Part shown: positions 26,137-35,189 of the stretch, piece after piece
Position numbering within the stretch: position 1 is the stretch's first letter
Layout of the letters: the number at the start of each line of letters is the position of its first letter
Assembly (NCBI GenBank): GCA_049594615.1
Contig: JBMYJR010000002.1
Span: forward strand, 1 to 64,000
Direction of reading: 5' to 3'
From: CAXPZW01 sp049594615
GTDB taxonomy: Bacteria; Bacteroidota; Bacteroidia; Flavobacteriales_D; Sanyastnellaceae
Length of the DNA stretch: 64,000 nucleotides
Position numbers and translations under genes: made by a program
Notes under the pieces: model-generated
Database searches by the model: none
What the model was told of the DNA's origin: nothing
What the model saw: only the letters and a program-made list of their open reading frames with translations

Positions 26137-27438
26137 CTATCCGACCGGTGCGGTCATGAGTCCGTGCATGAGCTCCATGCAGACGATGGCACCCAGGGTT
26201 CCCACAGCGTAACCAAGCACTGCCAGCAGCACCCCTACCGGAGCAAGTGCGGGGCTGAATGCGCTCGCCACGACAGGTGCTGACGCAGCACCACCCACGT
26301 TGGCTTGGCTGCCCACTGCAACAAAGAAGAAAGGGGCTTTGATAAGCTTGGCCACCACGAGAAGGATGATCACGTGCACCAACATCCACAGGATACCGAT
26401 GAGGAACACCCACTTAATGTTGCCCCATTCGTTGACCATTTGGCCAAAGTCGATGTGCATGCCGATGGTAGCTACCAGCACGTAAAGGAACACGCTGCCC
26501 AGCTTAGAGGCACCGGCACCTTCAAACGAACGCAACTTGGTGAACGACAGAATCACACCCAAAATAGTGGCGGACAGCACCAACCAGAAAAAGCCTTTTC
26601 CAAAGCTTTTGAAGTAGATCCAGGAAGAGTCTGGGTTGGCGGCCAGGGTGTTGTCGATGAAGCTGGAAATGCTGGGGGCCAAGGCATCGGCCACCACGTG
26701 TCCCACGGCCACGCAAACAAAGGCGATGGCGAGCATCACCATCAAGTCGTTGAAGGAGGGAACACGGGCCACACTTGCTTGGTAGTGTTCTACCTTGTCG
26801 CGCAACGCGTCGATGGCCGAGGTGTCCGCCTTGAGGGTCTTGTCGATCTTCTTTCGCATGCCGGCGCCAATGAGCAGCACGGCCATCCAAATGTTGGCCA
26901 CAGTCACATCGATCAACAGCATGATGGAGAACTGGGTGTCCGGCGTATCGCTGATTTCCTTCATGGCGGCTTGGTTGGCACCCCCTCCGATCCAAGATCC
27001 CGAGATGGTAGAGAGTCCTCGCCAAATGCCTTCAGGCCCGTCTTGCAGGAGTGCTGGGTGCATTTGCCCCACAATCCACAGGGCAATAGGCGCACCTAGA
27101 ATGATGCCGATGGTGGCCGTGAAAAACATGGTCACCGCTTTGGGCCCCAGGTTGATGATGCCTTTGAGGTCTACACTTAAACACAGGAGCACCAAACTCG
27201 CCGGTAGTAAATAGCGGCTGGCTACAAAGTAGAGTTGACTGCCTTCGCCGTCGATGATTCCGAAGGAATTGAGCAATCCCGGAATGAAGTAGCACAACAG
27301 CAGGGCAGGAACAAACCGGTAGAATCCGGCAAACGACTTCATTTTGGAGGTGACAAAAATCGCTGCCAAAATCAGCAGTAGAAGGCCGAGGGTAACGGCG
27401 TCGTTTTGGATCAAGGCATGTTCGGCGGACTCGTGCAT
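26137..27438 (-). CDS. DUF819 family multi-pass membrane protein
   Basis: 433 residues from MHESAEHALIQNDAV; the track-length frame extends further upstream but through the divergent promoter region. About eleven or twelve hydrophobic segments are visible. The conserved DUF819 features are STISGSWIGGGANQAAMKE in the first half, and FVAVGSQANVGGAASAPVVA in the second. These mirror-image glycine/serine loops suggest an inverted-repeat transporter fold like the 2-hydroxycarboxylate or sodium-dependent carriers. Bacillus YjcL is a known member of unknown substrate. It is divergent from the SRPBCC gene. Role in transport is inference. Confidence 0.88.
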   Translation of the reverse strand: MHESAEHALIQNDAVTLGLLLLILAAIFVTSKMKSFAGFYRFVPALLLCYFIPGLLNSFGIIDGEGSQLYFVASRYLLPASLVLLCLSVDLKGIINLGPKAVTMFFTATIGIILGAPIALWIVGQMHPALLQDGPEGIWRGLSTISGSWIGGGANQAAMKEISDTPDTQFSIMLLIDVTVANIWMAVLLIGAGMRKKIDKTLKADTSAIDALRDKVEHYQASVARVPSFNDLMVMLAIAFVCVAVGHVVADALAPSISSFIDNTLAANPDSSWIYFKSFGKGFFWLVLSATILGVILSFTKLRSFEGAGASKLGSVFLYVLVATIGMHIDFGQMVNEWGNIKWVFLIGILWMLVHVIILLVVAKLIKAPFFFVAVGSQANVGGAASAPVVASAFSPALAPVGVLLAVLGYAVGTLGAIVCMELMHGLMTAPVG

Positions 27439-27505
27439 ATCGCGGGGTTCAGCGGTTTGACGGGTCAAAATAGTACCTTCCCCCCAATTCAAACCCGCAC
27501 TTACG

Positions 27506-28522
27506 ATGAAGTTTTTACGCGTACTTCTCATCATTGCCGTGTTGCTTGTGGCCGGCGTGGTGATCTTGGGACTCACCGGACCCGAAAAGTTGGATGTCGC
27601 CCGCACTACGTTTATCCAAGCTTCGCCCCAAGCGGTGTACGAAGAAGTGGTGGACTTCAAGCAGTGGTCGGCTTGGAGCTACTGGGAGAAGATGGACTCG
27701 ACCGCAGTCAACACGTTCTCTGGCGCAGACTCCGGTCCCGGCGCCATCATGTCTTGGACGGCCAAAGACGGCCCCGGCGAGATGGAAATCCTCGAAGCCA
27801 TCGAGCACGAATACCTCAAAATGGAAATGCGCGTCCCCGATTGGGAGCCCAGCAAAGTGGAATGGTTCTTTACCGAGAAGGACGGTGGCACCGAAGTGAA
27901 GTGGACCTTGGTGTCCAAGCCGATGCCGTTCATGGGCCGCGTGTTCATGGCCCTGATGAGTGGCGAGGACATGATCGCCGAAGCGTATGACGGCGGTTTG
28001 GCTGCCATTGCAGAAATCGCAGAAGCAAAACCCGAATGGCAAGTGCCCGACATTGCCGTCCGTGACGAGATGGCCCCCGCCATGACCATCCTGGGTCTGC
28101 GCATGGACAGCATACCGATGGAAACCATCCAAAGCGGCATCATCCAAGGCCCTGCTATGGGTCGCTTGGTAGCTGCTGTTGGTGGCCCCTACGGCATGGC
28201 CGGCCCTCCGTTGTGCATCGCCCACCGCTACGACGAGGAGAATATGGAAATGGACCTTGAATACGCCATTCCCATCCACACCGCCATGGATGCCCCCGCG
28301 GGTATGATCGTTACCGAATTGCCCGAGCGCCGTGTGATGGTCACCGACCACGTTGGTCCGTACGAAGGCCTGGAAGATACTTGGAACAAGATGTCCGCGT
28401 GGATGCACGCCAATGCAATGGAATACGCCGGTGCACCTTACGAGGTGTACGTCACCGACCCTGGTGAAGAACCAGATCCCAGCAAATGGGTGACTCACAT
28501 TGTGTGTCCGGTTCCGCAATAG
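27506..28522 (+). CDS. SRPBCC (START-like) and GyrI-like effector-binding fusion, membrane-anchored
   Basis: 338 residues. One N-terminal transmembrane segment (MKFLRVLLIIAVLLVAGVVILGL) is followed by an SRPBCC/polyketide-cyclase-like domain at about 30-170 (FIQASPQAVYEEVVDFKQW, EWFFTEKDGGTEVKWTL). A GyrI-like/AraC effector-binding domain occupies about 180-338 (MILGLRM..; LPERRVMVTDHVGPYEGLEDTW, YEVYVTDPGEEPD). Both folds bind hydrophobic small molecules. The combination recurs in Bacteroidota without assigned function. No DNA-binding domain is present, so it is not itself a transcription factor. Confidence 0.85.
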   Translation: MKFLRVLLIIAVLLVAGVVILGLTGPEKLDVARTTFIQASPQAVYEEVVDFKQWSAWSYWEKMDSTAVNTFSGADSGPGAIMSWTAKDGPGEMEILEAIEHEYLKMEMRVPDWEPSKVEWFFTEKDGGTEVKWTLVSKPMPFMGRVFMALMSGEDMIAEAYDGGLAAIAEIAEAKPEWQVPDIAVRDEMAPAMTILGLRMDSIPMETIQSGIIQGPAMGRLVAAVGGPYGMAGPPLCIAHRYDEENMEMDLEYAIPIHTAMDAPAGMIVTELPERRVMVTDHVGPYEGLEDTWNKMSAWMHANAMEYAGAPYEVYVTDPGEEPDPSKWVTHIVCPVPQ

Positions 28523-28536
28523 GACCGCCACCACAG

Positions 28537-28573
28537 CACAAAAAAGCGGGAGTGATGCTCCCGTTTTTTTGTG
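28537..28573 (+). terminator. Intrinsic terminator after the SRPBCC gene
   Basis: CGGGAG-TGATG-CTCCCG flanked by A6 and T7, extended by CAC/GTG outside. The T run follows on the plus strand, and the symmetric A run would also let it work on the minus strand. Confidence 0.88.
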
Positions 28574-28780
28574 CCTTGGAAGTGCCATTCATGCGTGAGA
28601 CAAGCAGACTACAAAGTGGAATGGGGGAGTGCTAGGATGTGATTGGCGGGAAAGGTACTTTGTCAGTGGGGCCTGCGGGTGCAGGCCCCAACGGGTACCC
28701 GTCCACTCGTCCAAACGAAAGAGACCGCCCTTTCGGAACGGTCCCTCTCTTGACCAAAAAAATTGGTCTCCACCCTATAG
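28574..28780. other. Intergenic region with a series of hairpins
   Basis: No gene. In order it holds an inverted repeat ACAAAGT/ACTTTGT (28611-28617 with 28657-28663), a perfect hairpin GGGGCCTGC-GGGT-GCAGGCCCC (28668-28689), a bulged hairpin (28719-28749) and GACCAA-A5-TTGGTC (28752-28768). On the minus strand this is the 3' flank of the giant M43 gene. Confidence 0.5.
28719..28749 (-). terminator. Likely terminator of the M43/SprB gene
   Basis: On the minus strand GAGxxGACCG pairs with CGGTCTC around an 11-nt loop, with a two-base bulge. TTTCGTTT follows. It lies about 30-60 bases past the stop codon. Weaker than the other terminators of the window. Confidence 0.45.
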
Positions 28781-31700
28781 CTATTGTACCATCAATCTTG
28801 TTTCCCGTGGGAGGGAGGTTTCGGTGGTGTATCGGAGAATGTATACTCCGGTACTCAATCTTTGGTGGAATCGGTGTTGCGCCGCTGCGCCTGAGCCTAC
28901 TGACAATTGGAAGGTTTCAACCATTCCGCCCGCCGCGTTGTAGAGCTCACATTGGATTACGTGTAATCCTCCTGGAAGGTTCTCAATTGCGATGGAAATT
29001 GCATCCCCATTTCCGGGATTCGGATAAATCTGAAGCGCCGGTTCGCCTGAGTCTGACAGGTCGATGCCTACGCTGCCATCGGTGGCCATGGCGCAGGCCG
29101 ATCCCCAGGGGCCGTATTCCGGACCTACTTGGGCGCGCACGTCTACCGTGTAGGTGTCTTCGGCGTTCAGGTCCATGGCGTGTACAATCTCCAGACTCGG
29201 TACGTACGACACGGCCACCATGATGTGGTCGGCGTGGGTGAAGCGCCACTCGTAGTTGGCCGCGCCCAGCACTTGTTCGCAGGTCAGGATATGGCCGATG
29301 GCCAGCACTCCTTCAGTACAGTCTTGCTCGTCCACTTGGGTCACGGGCACTTCGGGTTGCATGGTGATGGTGCAGGCCTCACTGTAGGCCCCCCAGACAT
29401 CGTTGTTCATCACACGGACCGAAACGTTGACCGAGATATTGTAGAACAGTCCGGGCACATCCGCCAACCAGAAGGTGGGGTTGTTTTCGGCGCTGAACAC
29501 TTCGCTGAGCAGGCCCACCGACAGGTTCTCGAATTTCCATTGGTACATCTGGGCACCGTCAACGGGCACGCAGTACACAAAATCGTCCAGCATGAGGTTT
29601 TGTGCGCCACACGAGGTCTCGTCGAGTTGGGTCGTCTGGCCCGTCTCTTCGCAGTCAAAGGGAATCACTACCTGCGCGGTTGCCGAACAACCGTTGGAGT
29701 CGGTAGCGGTCACCGAATAGGTGCCGGCGGTCAGGGTTTCTTGCACTTGGGCACCCGAGGTGTTGCTCCATACGAAGTCCAGGTTGCCGGTGCCGCCCAT
29801 GGCGTTCACCACTGCTGAACCGTTGCTGCCCTCGCAGGTCTCGCCCGCGAGCACTTCCACGCTCAAGGTGATGGCGCTCGGTTCCACAATCACAAAACCT
29901 TCGGTGGCCAAGCAGTCGTTTTGATCCTTGGCCGTTGCGGTATGCTCACCGGGACCGAGTTGGGCCACCGATTGGGTTTCTTCGCCGTTGCTCCAAGCAA
30001 AGCTGAACACGCCCACACCGCCCGTGGCACTGGCCGAGGCCGTGCCGTCGTTTTCACCAAAGCAAGTCACGTCGGTTTTGAAAATGACCAATTCAATGGG
30101 CTCGGGTTGGAGGACGGAGAGCACTGCCATGCCTGTGCATCCGTTGGCGTCCTCCACGTTGACGGTGTATTCACCAGCGGGCAGGTCCGAGATGGAGGCG
30201 GTGGTTTCGCCGTTATTCCAGTTGAAGGTGTAGTTGCCGTCACCGCCGTTTACAGTGAGATCCACTTGACCATCGTCCATGCCGTGACAACTCGCAGGGG
30301 CCACGTCGGCTTCGAGTACCAGGGATTCGGTTTCGGCAATGCTGAAGGTGGCGGTGGTGAAACAGCCGTTGGCGTCGGCAATCTCTACCGAGTAGGTGCC
30401 GGCGTCCAAGTCGTTGATTTCAAGTCCGGTGGCATCGTTGCTCCAGGTGACCGAGTAAAAGCCCACACCGCCTTCGGGGTCCACATAAGCCGAACCGAAG
30501 GTCTCGCCGCACGCAATGTCGAGCGAGGTCAAGTGGGGTTGGATGGCCTCAGGCTCTTCCACCGAGGCGGTTTCTTGGCTGATGCAGCCGTTGGCGTCCG
30601 ATGCGGTAATGGTATAGTCGCCTGCACCAATGTTTTCCAAGAGGAATCCGTCTTGGCCGTCGTCCCACATGAAGGCCGTTTCACCGGTGCCTCCGGTGGC
30701 CGAGGCCTGCACGCTGCCGTCGGCCAGGCCGTAGCAGGTCACATCTTGTTTGAAGATACTCACATTCAGTGCGGTGGGTTCTTCTACAGTGGCGGTCACT
30801 TGGGCCTCGCAGCCGTTGCCATCGGTGACGGTGGCGGTGTAGGTGCCTGCGGTCAGCTCGGTGGCCAAGGTGCCGCTATCACCGCTGGACCAGCTCAGAG
30901 CGTAGTTGCCATCGCCGCCTGCAGGGGTGGCTTGGATGCTGCCTGATGCTTCACCGTGGCATTCCACTGCAGAAGGACTGGCCACCAAGGTCAATTCCTC
31001 CGGGGTGCCAATGGTGAATTCCACAGTTGACGAACAACCGGTGTCGTCCAGAACGGTAACGCTGTAGTCGCCCGCGGGCAAGCCTGCCAAAGAGGCGGCA
31101 GTATCGCCCGTGCTCCAGTTGTAGTCGAAGCTGCCCGAGCCGCCTTCGATGCTGAGCGAAGCCTGGCCATTGGTGTCGCCAAAGCACGTGACATCGGTGG
31201 TGTTGACTTCGAGCGCCATGGGGGCGGCCTGAGCAATCGAGAAAGTTTCGGTGGTGGTGCATCCGGCTGCGTCGGTCACGGTAACTTCGTAGCTGCCTGC
31301 CACCAAATCGCCGGCGTTGCCAGAAGTGGGGCCGTGGCTCCAGAACACGCTGTAGCTCCCAGTGCCGCCTGCGGGTTCCACACTTGCGGTACCGGGTGCG
31401 CCGCTGCAGTCCCCGTCAATGGTGACCAGGTTGAGCTCGATGGCTGCGGGTTCGTCCACTTGGATACCGGCGTTGGCCACGCATCCGCCGTCCATGGCTT
31501 GCACGGTGTAGTAGCCGCCGGGGAGTCCGCTCACGCTGGTGCCATTGTCGCCGGTGTCCCAAGTGAAGGTATAGTTGCCGTCGCCGGTGACCGCAGCTGT
31601 AATGCTGCCATCTTCAGCGCCAGGACAGGAAACATCCGAAGCTTCGAGCGCGATTTGCGGCTGGTCGCCAATGGTGATTTCAGTGGTCGTGGTAGAAGTA

Positions 31701-33577
31701 CCTCCAGCATTGGTCACCTCCAGGGTCACCATGTAGGTGCCCGCGGTGTACCAAACAATGTCATTGGGGTTGACTTGGGTGGAGGCATCAGGGATGCCGC
31801 CTTCAAAGGTCCAGCTGTAGATGCTGATGCTTTCGCCGGTGGAGGTATTGGTGAAGTCTACTTCGTTGCCGGTGCAGAAGGTACCGCTCTCGGCTTCAAT
31901 TCCCGCTACAGGCGGATCCACATCCGACCCGCCGGTTTCGTCTTCTTCCACGCAGAAGTCGTGGACTGCGGTTTCGCCCCAATTGCCCGCACCGGAGGCC
32001 AACAGGTTGCCGCCGCCGTCATGCAGGGTGTAGGAGCCGCTGGTAAAACTTTGTCCGTCGCCAAAATCATCGAGCATGATGAGTTGGTAGCAGCCCGCAG
32101 AGTAGCACATGTTTTCTACGAATTCGGTGCCTTGGCTGTTGTTGATGTAAGGGCCACCCGAATTGAGCAGTTCGCCTGCGTCGTCGCGGATTTCCCATGA
32201 GGTTTCCATGCCAAAGAAGTCCACTTCAACGGTGAGTTCCAATTGGGCGCCTGCGCCCACTGAGAAGGCCTGTGAGTCAGCATCGTTGGCTGAAATTTCG
32301 TCCGTTCCGCCGTTGGGGTTGATCGTGCGTACCACAAAGGTTTGGTCGCCGTTGCCGGCGGTGAAGGTGGGCAGGGTGATGGCCTCGGAGTTGCCCGAGG
32401 TCAAACTACCGCTCCAGGTATAATCGTGGGTGTAACTGCCCGAGCCGTACTCGATGGTCACCGAAGTCAGGGTGGTGGTGCCGTAGTTGGCAATGCTGAT
32501 TTCTGGGGTGATGTCGCCGGCGCATTGGCCGCCAATGGGAGCCTCGATGGTGTTGATGCCCGCATCCAGGTCACTCACCGGATCACAACCGAGCGAGTTG
32601 ATCAGCGTAGCACGCTCGCTCAGCAGGGTAGACCACATGCGGTCCTTTTGGCCTTGGCTGAACATGTTGCGGCAGGTTTCGCTGGTATAGTCGAGGTAGT
32701 TCTCTACTTGTTGGGTGCCGTCACATGCCGGGCTGGTGCACGAGACACTCAACGGAGTGGGCGGCGTGTCGCATACGCGGTCGCCTTGGGTTTCGCAGTT
32801 GGTTTCCTCGTCGCAGGCGTCGGTGTTGTGGAAGGTGTGGTAGAGTCCGAAGCTGTGGCCCATCTCGTGGGTGAGCGTACGGTTCATGTCGGTGTTGGGC
32901 TTGAGGTTGCCTACGGTGCCAAAGGCGTTGTGCAGGATAACAATGCCGTCGTTGGGGTTGTCGGTAGGGAAGTAGGCGTACCCTTGGATGCCGCCTGAAG
33001 CGTCGTTGTCTTCAATTTCGTTGACCACCCAAATGTTGAGGTAGTCTTCGCGGGGCCAAGTGGACAGTGCTTTGACTGCGGTTTCGTCTGCACCCACGCC
33101 ACCGGTGGCTTCGATGCCCATTTCGGCGTAATTGGCAATGACCGAGGCGTCCACCCGGTTGATGCCTGTGGTGGAGTTGCCTTCCGGATCGCGTGCGGCG
33201 AGGCAAAACTCCAATTCCACGTCCACGCCGTCGCCGTCACCATTGGTACCGGGTAGCTTACGGAAGTCTTCGTTAAGCGCGGTGATGGCGCTGAAAATCT
33301 GTTCGTCGGTGATGTTGGAACCGGTACCCAGGCTTTCACCTTCGTGCATGATGTGCACCACTACCGGCAGGCTGTGCACCACAGAAACCCGTTGGTCGAG
33401 GTCTTGGTGCATCTGCTGGATGCGGTGTTCAAAGTGCAAGAAGTTGCGGTGGTACACCGTGTCGTTGTCCAGCAGCTGGTTATGGAGCGTGCCGGTAGCA
33501 CAGGTGTGCTCGGTGTGCTGGCCCACGGCTACTGCAGCGCAGAGCAGGCTCAGCAAGAGTGCGATCGAAGTTTTCAT
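28781..33577 (-). CDS. Giant secreted M43 metalloprotease with nine SprB repeats, type A sorting domain
   Basis: 1598 residues from MKTSIALLLSLLCAAVAVGQ at 33577; a start seven codons upstream (MKTRRPR) is possible. The protease domain (about 60-340) has THEMGHSFGLYHTF, giving zinc ligands His237, His241 and His247 and general base Glu238, the pappalysin/M43 form. It also has the expected cysteine-rich stretch DACDEETNCETQ. Next come a CARDB-like region, one DDFGDGQS domain (about 455-545) and a PKD domain (about 565-640, YSWTFEGG). Nine SprB-like repeats of about 75 residues follow, then a fibronectin-like region and a T9SS type A domain (LQIYPNPGNGDAIS). SprB repeats occur in the gliding adhesin, so surface adhesion plus proteolysis is plausible. 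Confidence 0.9.
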   Translation of the reverse strand: MKTSIALLLSLLCAAVAVGQHTEHTCATGTLHNQLLDNDTVYHRNFLHFEHRIQQMHQDLDQRVSVVHSLPVVVHIMHEGESLGTGSNITDEQIFSAITALNEDFRKLPGTNGDGDGVDVELEFCLAARDPEGNSTTGINRVDASVIANYAEMGIEATGGVGADETAVKALSTWPREDYLNIWVVNEIEDNDASGGIQGYAYFPTDNPNDGIVILHNAFGTVGNLKPNTDMNRTLTHEMGHSFGLYHTFHNTDACDEETNCETQGDRVCDTPPTPLSVSCTSPACDGTQQVENYLDYTSETCRNMFSQGQKDRMWSTLLSERATLINSLGCDPVSDLDAGINTIEAPIGGQCAGDITPEISIANYGTTTLTSVTIEYGSGSYTHDYTWSGSLTSGNSEAITLPTFTAGNGDQTFVVRTINPNGGTDEISANDADSQAFSVGAGAQLELTVEVDFFGMETSWEIRDDAGELLNSGGPYINNSQGTEFVENMCYSAGCYQLIMLDDFGDGQSFTSGSYTLHDGGGNLLASGAGNWGETAVHDFCVEEDETGGSDVDPPVAGIEAESGTFCTGNEVDFTNTSTGESISIYSWTFEGGIPDASTQVNPNDIVWYTAGTYMVTLEVTNAGGTSTTTTEITIGDQPQIALEASDVSCPGAEDGSITAAVTGDGNYTFTWDTGDNGTSVSGLPGGYYTVQAMDGGCVANAGIQVDEPAAIELNLVTIDGDCSGAPGTASVEPAGGTGSYSVFWSHGPTSGNAGDLVAGSYEVTVTDAAGCTTTETFSIAQAAPMALEVNTTDVTCFGDTNGQASLSIEGGSGSFDYNWSTGDTAASLAGLPAGDYSVTVLDDTGCSSTVEFTIGTPEELTLVASPSAVECHGEASGSIQATPAGGDGNYALSWSSGDSGTLATELTAGTYTATVTDGNGCEAQVTATVEEPTALNVSIFKQDVTCYGLADGSVQASATGGTGETAFMWDDGQDGFLLENIGAGDYTITASDANGCISQETASVEEPEAIQPHLTSLDIACGETFGSAYVDPEGGVGFYSVTWSNDATGLEINDLDAGTYSVEIADANGCFTTATFSIAETESLVLEADVAPASCHGMDDGQVDLTVNGGDGNYTFNWNNGETTASISDLPAGEYTVNVEDANGCTGMAVLSVLQPEPIELVIFKTDVTCFGENDGTASASATGGVGVFSFAWSNGEETQSVAQLGPGEHTATAKDQNDCLATEGFVIVEPSAITLSVEVLAGETCEGSNGSAVVNAMGGTGNLDFVWSNTSGAQVQETLTAGTYSVTATDSNGCSATAQVVIPFDCEETGQTTQLDETSCGAQNLMLDDFVYCVPVDGAQMYQWKFENLSVGLLSEVFSAENNPTFWLADVPGLFYNISVNVSVRVMNNDVWGAYSEACTITMQPEVPVTQVDEQDCTEGVLAIGHILTCEQVLGAANYEWRFTHADHIMVAVSYVPSLEIVHAMDLNAEDTYTVDVRAQVGPEYGPWGSACAMATDGSVGIDLSDSGEPALQIYPNPGNGDAISIAIENLPGGLHVIQCELYNAAGGMVETFQLSVGSGAAAQHRFHQRLSTGVYILRYTTETSLPRETRLMVQ
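29640..31665 (-). repeat. Nine SprB-type repeats
   Basis: Nine in-frame units of roughly 75 residues run in the pattern V(T/S)C-G-DG-----GG-G-Y-F-WS-G------L-AG-Y-VTV-D--GC---- followed by V-EP. Repeats 2, 6 and 9 lack the -CFGE-DG- form and have C-G--G-A-V. DNA identity between copies is low, so the array is old. Confidence 0.8.
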
Positions 33578-33635
33578 GCGAGGACGCCTTGTTTTCACGT
33601 CCTCTTACTTACTCCAATTGTTCGAGAAGGTTACA

Positions 33636-33662
33636 AGGCCCCGGCCACTTCAGCCGGGACCT
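33636..33662 (-). terminator. Hairpin between the FKBP and M43 genes
   Basis: A 10-bp stem (AGGCCCCGGC / GCCGGGACCT, one G-U) with a 7-nt loop lies 20 bases past the FKBP stop codon. The minus-strand tail CCTTGTAACCTTCT is only mildly T-rich, so it may be a weak terminator or a processing stem. Confidence 0.45.
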
Positions 33663-33681
33663 ACATGCGTGTCAGTGAGAA

Positions 33682-34362
33682 TTACGGGTTCACCTTCAAC
33701 AGTTCCAGCTCGAAAATGAGCGCGCTGTTGGGGGGAATGCCACTGCCTTGTGGCGGGCGTGCACCGTACGCCAAGCCTTCTGGAATCCAGAACTTGTACT
33801 TGGCGCCTTCTTTCATGAGTTGCAGACCTTCGATCCAACCGGGGATGAAGCGATTCACCGCTAATACAATGGGACGTCCCTTGTCTACAGAAGAGTCAAA
33901 CACCTCGCCGTTGAGCAGCATACCGTGGTAGTGGGCTTCCACCTCGTCGGTGGCCAGTGGAGAGGCACCTGAGCCCTCTTGCAACACTTGGTAAATCAAG
34001 CCCGAATCGGTGGTGACCATACCCGGAAGGGCGGCCACGCTGTCGAGGAAAGCAGTTTCAGTTTCAATGCGTCCGGCCATGGCGCGCTCTTGACGCTCAC
34101 GCAGCATGGTTTCGATGGTGGCTTGTACGGCCATTTCGTCCCAGCCTTCGCCGGCCAAGTTGGTGCGGATGCCGTGGGCAATCAGGTCGGGATCGAGGTC
34201 GGTCATGTCTTGGCGACCCAAGTTGGAACCGATACTCTGGCCAATGGCAAAGGAGAGCGAGTCTACGTCGTTGTTCAGGGCAAAAGAAGCCGAGGTGTCT
34301 TGGCTGGTTTTACAGCCCACAGCAGCCATCAGCAGGCAAGCAGAAATCAAAAAGTATTTCAT
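33682..34362 (-). CDS. FKBP-type peptidyl-prolyl isomerase, lipoprotein
   Basis: 226 residues with lipobox AAVGC (Cys17). Residues about 30-110 form the helical dimerisation domain of FkpA/Mip-like proteins (LSFAIGQSIGSNL, RQERAMAGRIE). Residues about 120-226 are the FKBP catalytic domain with VEAHYHGMLLNGEVFDSS, VNRFIPGWIEGLQLM, and WIPEGLAYGAR / IPPNSALIFELELL. The active-site aromatic residues are present. It should speed proline isomerisation and chaperone exported proteins in the periplasm. It lies eight bases after yaaA on the same strand, so the two are probably co-transcribed. Confidence 0.95.
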   Translation of the reverse strand: MKYFLISACLLMAAVGCKTSQDTSASFALNNDVDSLSFAIGQSIGSNLGRQDMTDLDPDLIAHGIRTNLAGEGWDEMAVQATIETMLRERQERAMAGRIETETAFLDSVAALPGMVTTDSGLIYQVLQEGSGASPLATDEVEAHYHGMLLNGEVFDSSVDKGRPIVLAVNRFIPGWIEGLQLMKEGAKYKFWIPEGLAYGARPPQGSGIPPNSALIFELELLKVNP

Positions 34363-34370
34363 CGTTTGGG

Positions 34371-35141
34371 TTAAAGTTCAACGACGTCCCGCGTGAAGAC
34401 CCAATCGTTCTGGTCCGACAGGCGGGGGTTGAAGGTGTATTGTTTCAGATTGAACGCTTTCAGGTCCTCAGGATCGGTGATCCGGTGTTGCACCATGAAG
34501 CGCGCCATGAGCCCACGCGCGTGTTTGGCGTAAGTCATCAGCGGTTTGTATTCGCCGTTTTTGAGTTGGCGAAAATGGCAGGTAATCACCCGGTTGTTCA
34601 GCTGTTTGGGCTGCAGGGCTTTGTAGTATTCGTTGGAAGCCAGGTTGACCAGCGGTGCACCGTCGGCATCGGCCTCAAGCAATTCGCGCAAGGTGGCGTC
34701 CCAGTACTTGTAGAGGTTGGTCTTTTTTGGGGTGACCTTCAGGCGGGTGCCCATCTCCAAGCGGTAGGGAAGCATGGCGTCCATGGGGCGCAGCAAACCG
34801 TACAGGCCGCTCAAAATACGCACGTGGTCTTGGGCAAAGGCCAAGTCATGGCTGCTCAAAGTGTCTGCGTCCAGTCCGCGGTAGACTTCTCCTCTAAAGG
34901 CCAGCATGGCCGCTTTGGAAGCGCCCGCAGGGTAGGGGTGTTGCCAGCGTGCGAAGCGGTCGTGGTTCAGGGCAGCCAGCTCAGGATTGATGCTCATGAG
35001 TTTGCCCAATTGGCCGGCGTTGAGCTTCTGCAACTTGCCAATCAAGTACGCCGATTGCTCCAACAACCGAGGTTCGGTTTGGGCGGGCGTGGCAGGTGCA
35101 TCAAAGTCCAGAGTTTTCGCTGGCGATAGAAGGGCAATCAT
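34371..35141 (-). CDS. yaaA: YaaA family (DUF328) peroxide-stress protein
   Basis: 256 residues, the normal family length. Diagnostic segments are MIALLSPAKTLDF at the start, YRGLDA, ILSGLYGLLRPMDAMLPYRLEMGTRL (split here by several residues from the E. coli form) and LVNLASNEYYKAL. In E. coli YaaA lowers intracellular free iron during hydrogen peroxide stress and binds DNA. The same role is inferred. No signal peptide; cytoplasmic. It sits 48 bases after the CvfB-like gene and immediately before the FKBP gene. Confidence 0.95.
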   Translation of the reverse strand: MIALLSPAKTLDFDAPATPAQTEPRLLEQSAYLIGKLQKLNAGQLGKLMSINPELAALNHDRFARWQHPYPAGASKAAMLAFRGEVYRGLDADTLSSHDLAFAQDHVRILSGLYGLLRPMDAMLPYRLEMGTRLKVTPKKTNLYKYWDATLRELLEADADGAPLVNLASNEYYKALQPKQLNNRVITCHFRQLKNGEYKPLMTYAKHARGLMARFMVQHRITDPEDLKAFNLKQYTFNPRLSDQNDWVFTRDVVEL

Positions 35142-35189
35142 GGGAATATGCGGTTAGGCACGAGCGAAAATACCGCCTTTTGACCGCAA

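Noticed and set aside
29921..30946. A 341-codon plus-strand frame opposite the SprB repeats
   Set aside because: Periodic composition mirrors the repeats on the other strand. There is no signal peptide or known domain.
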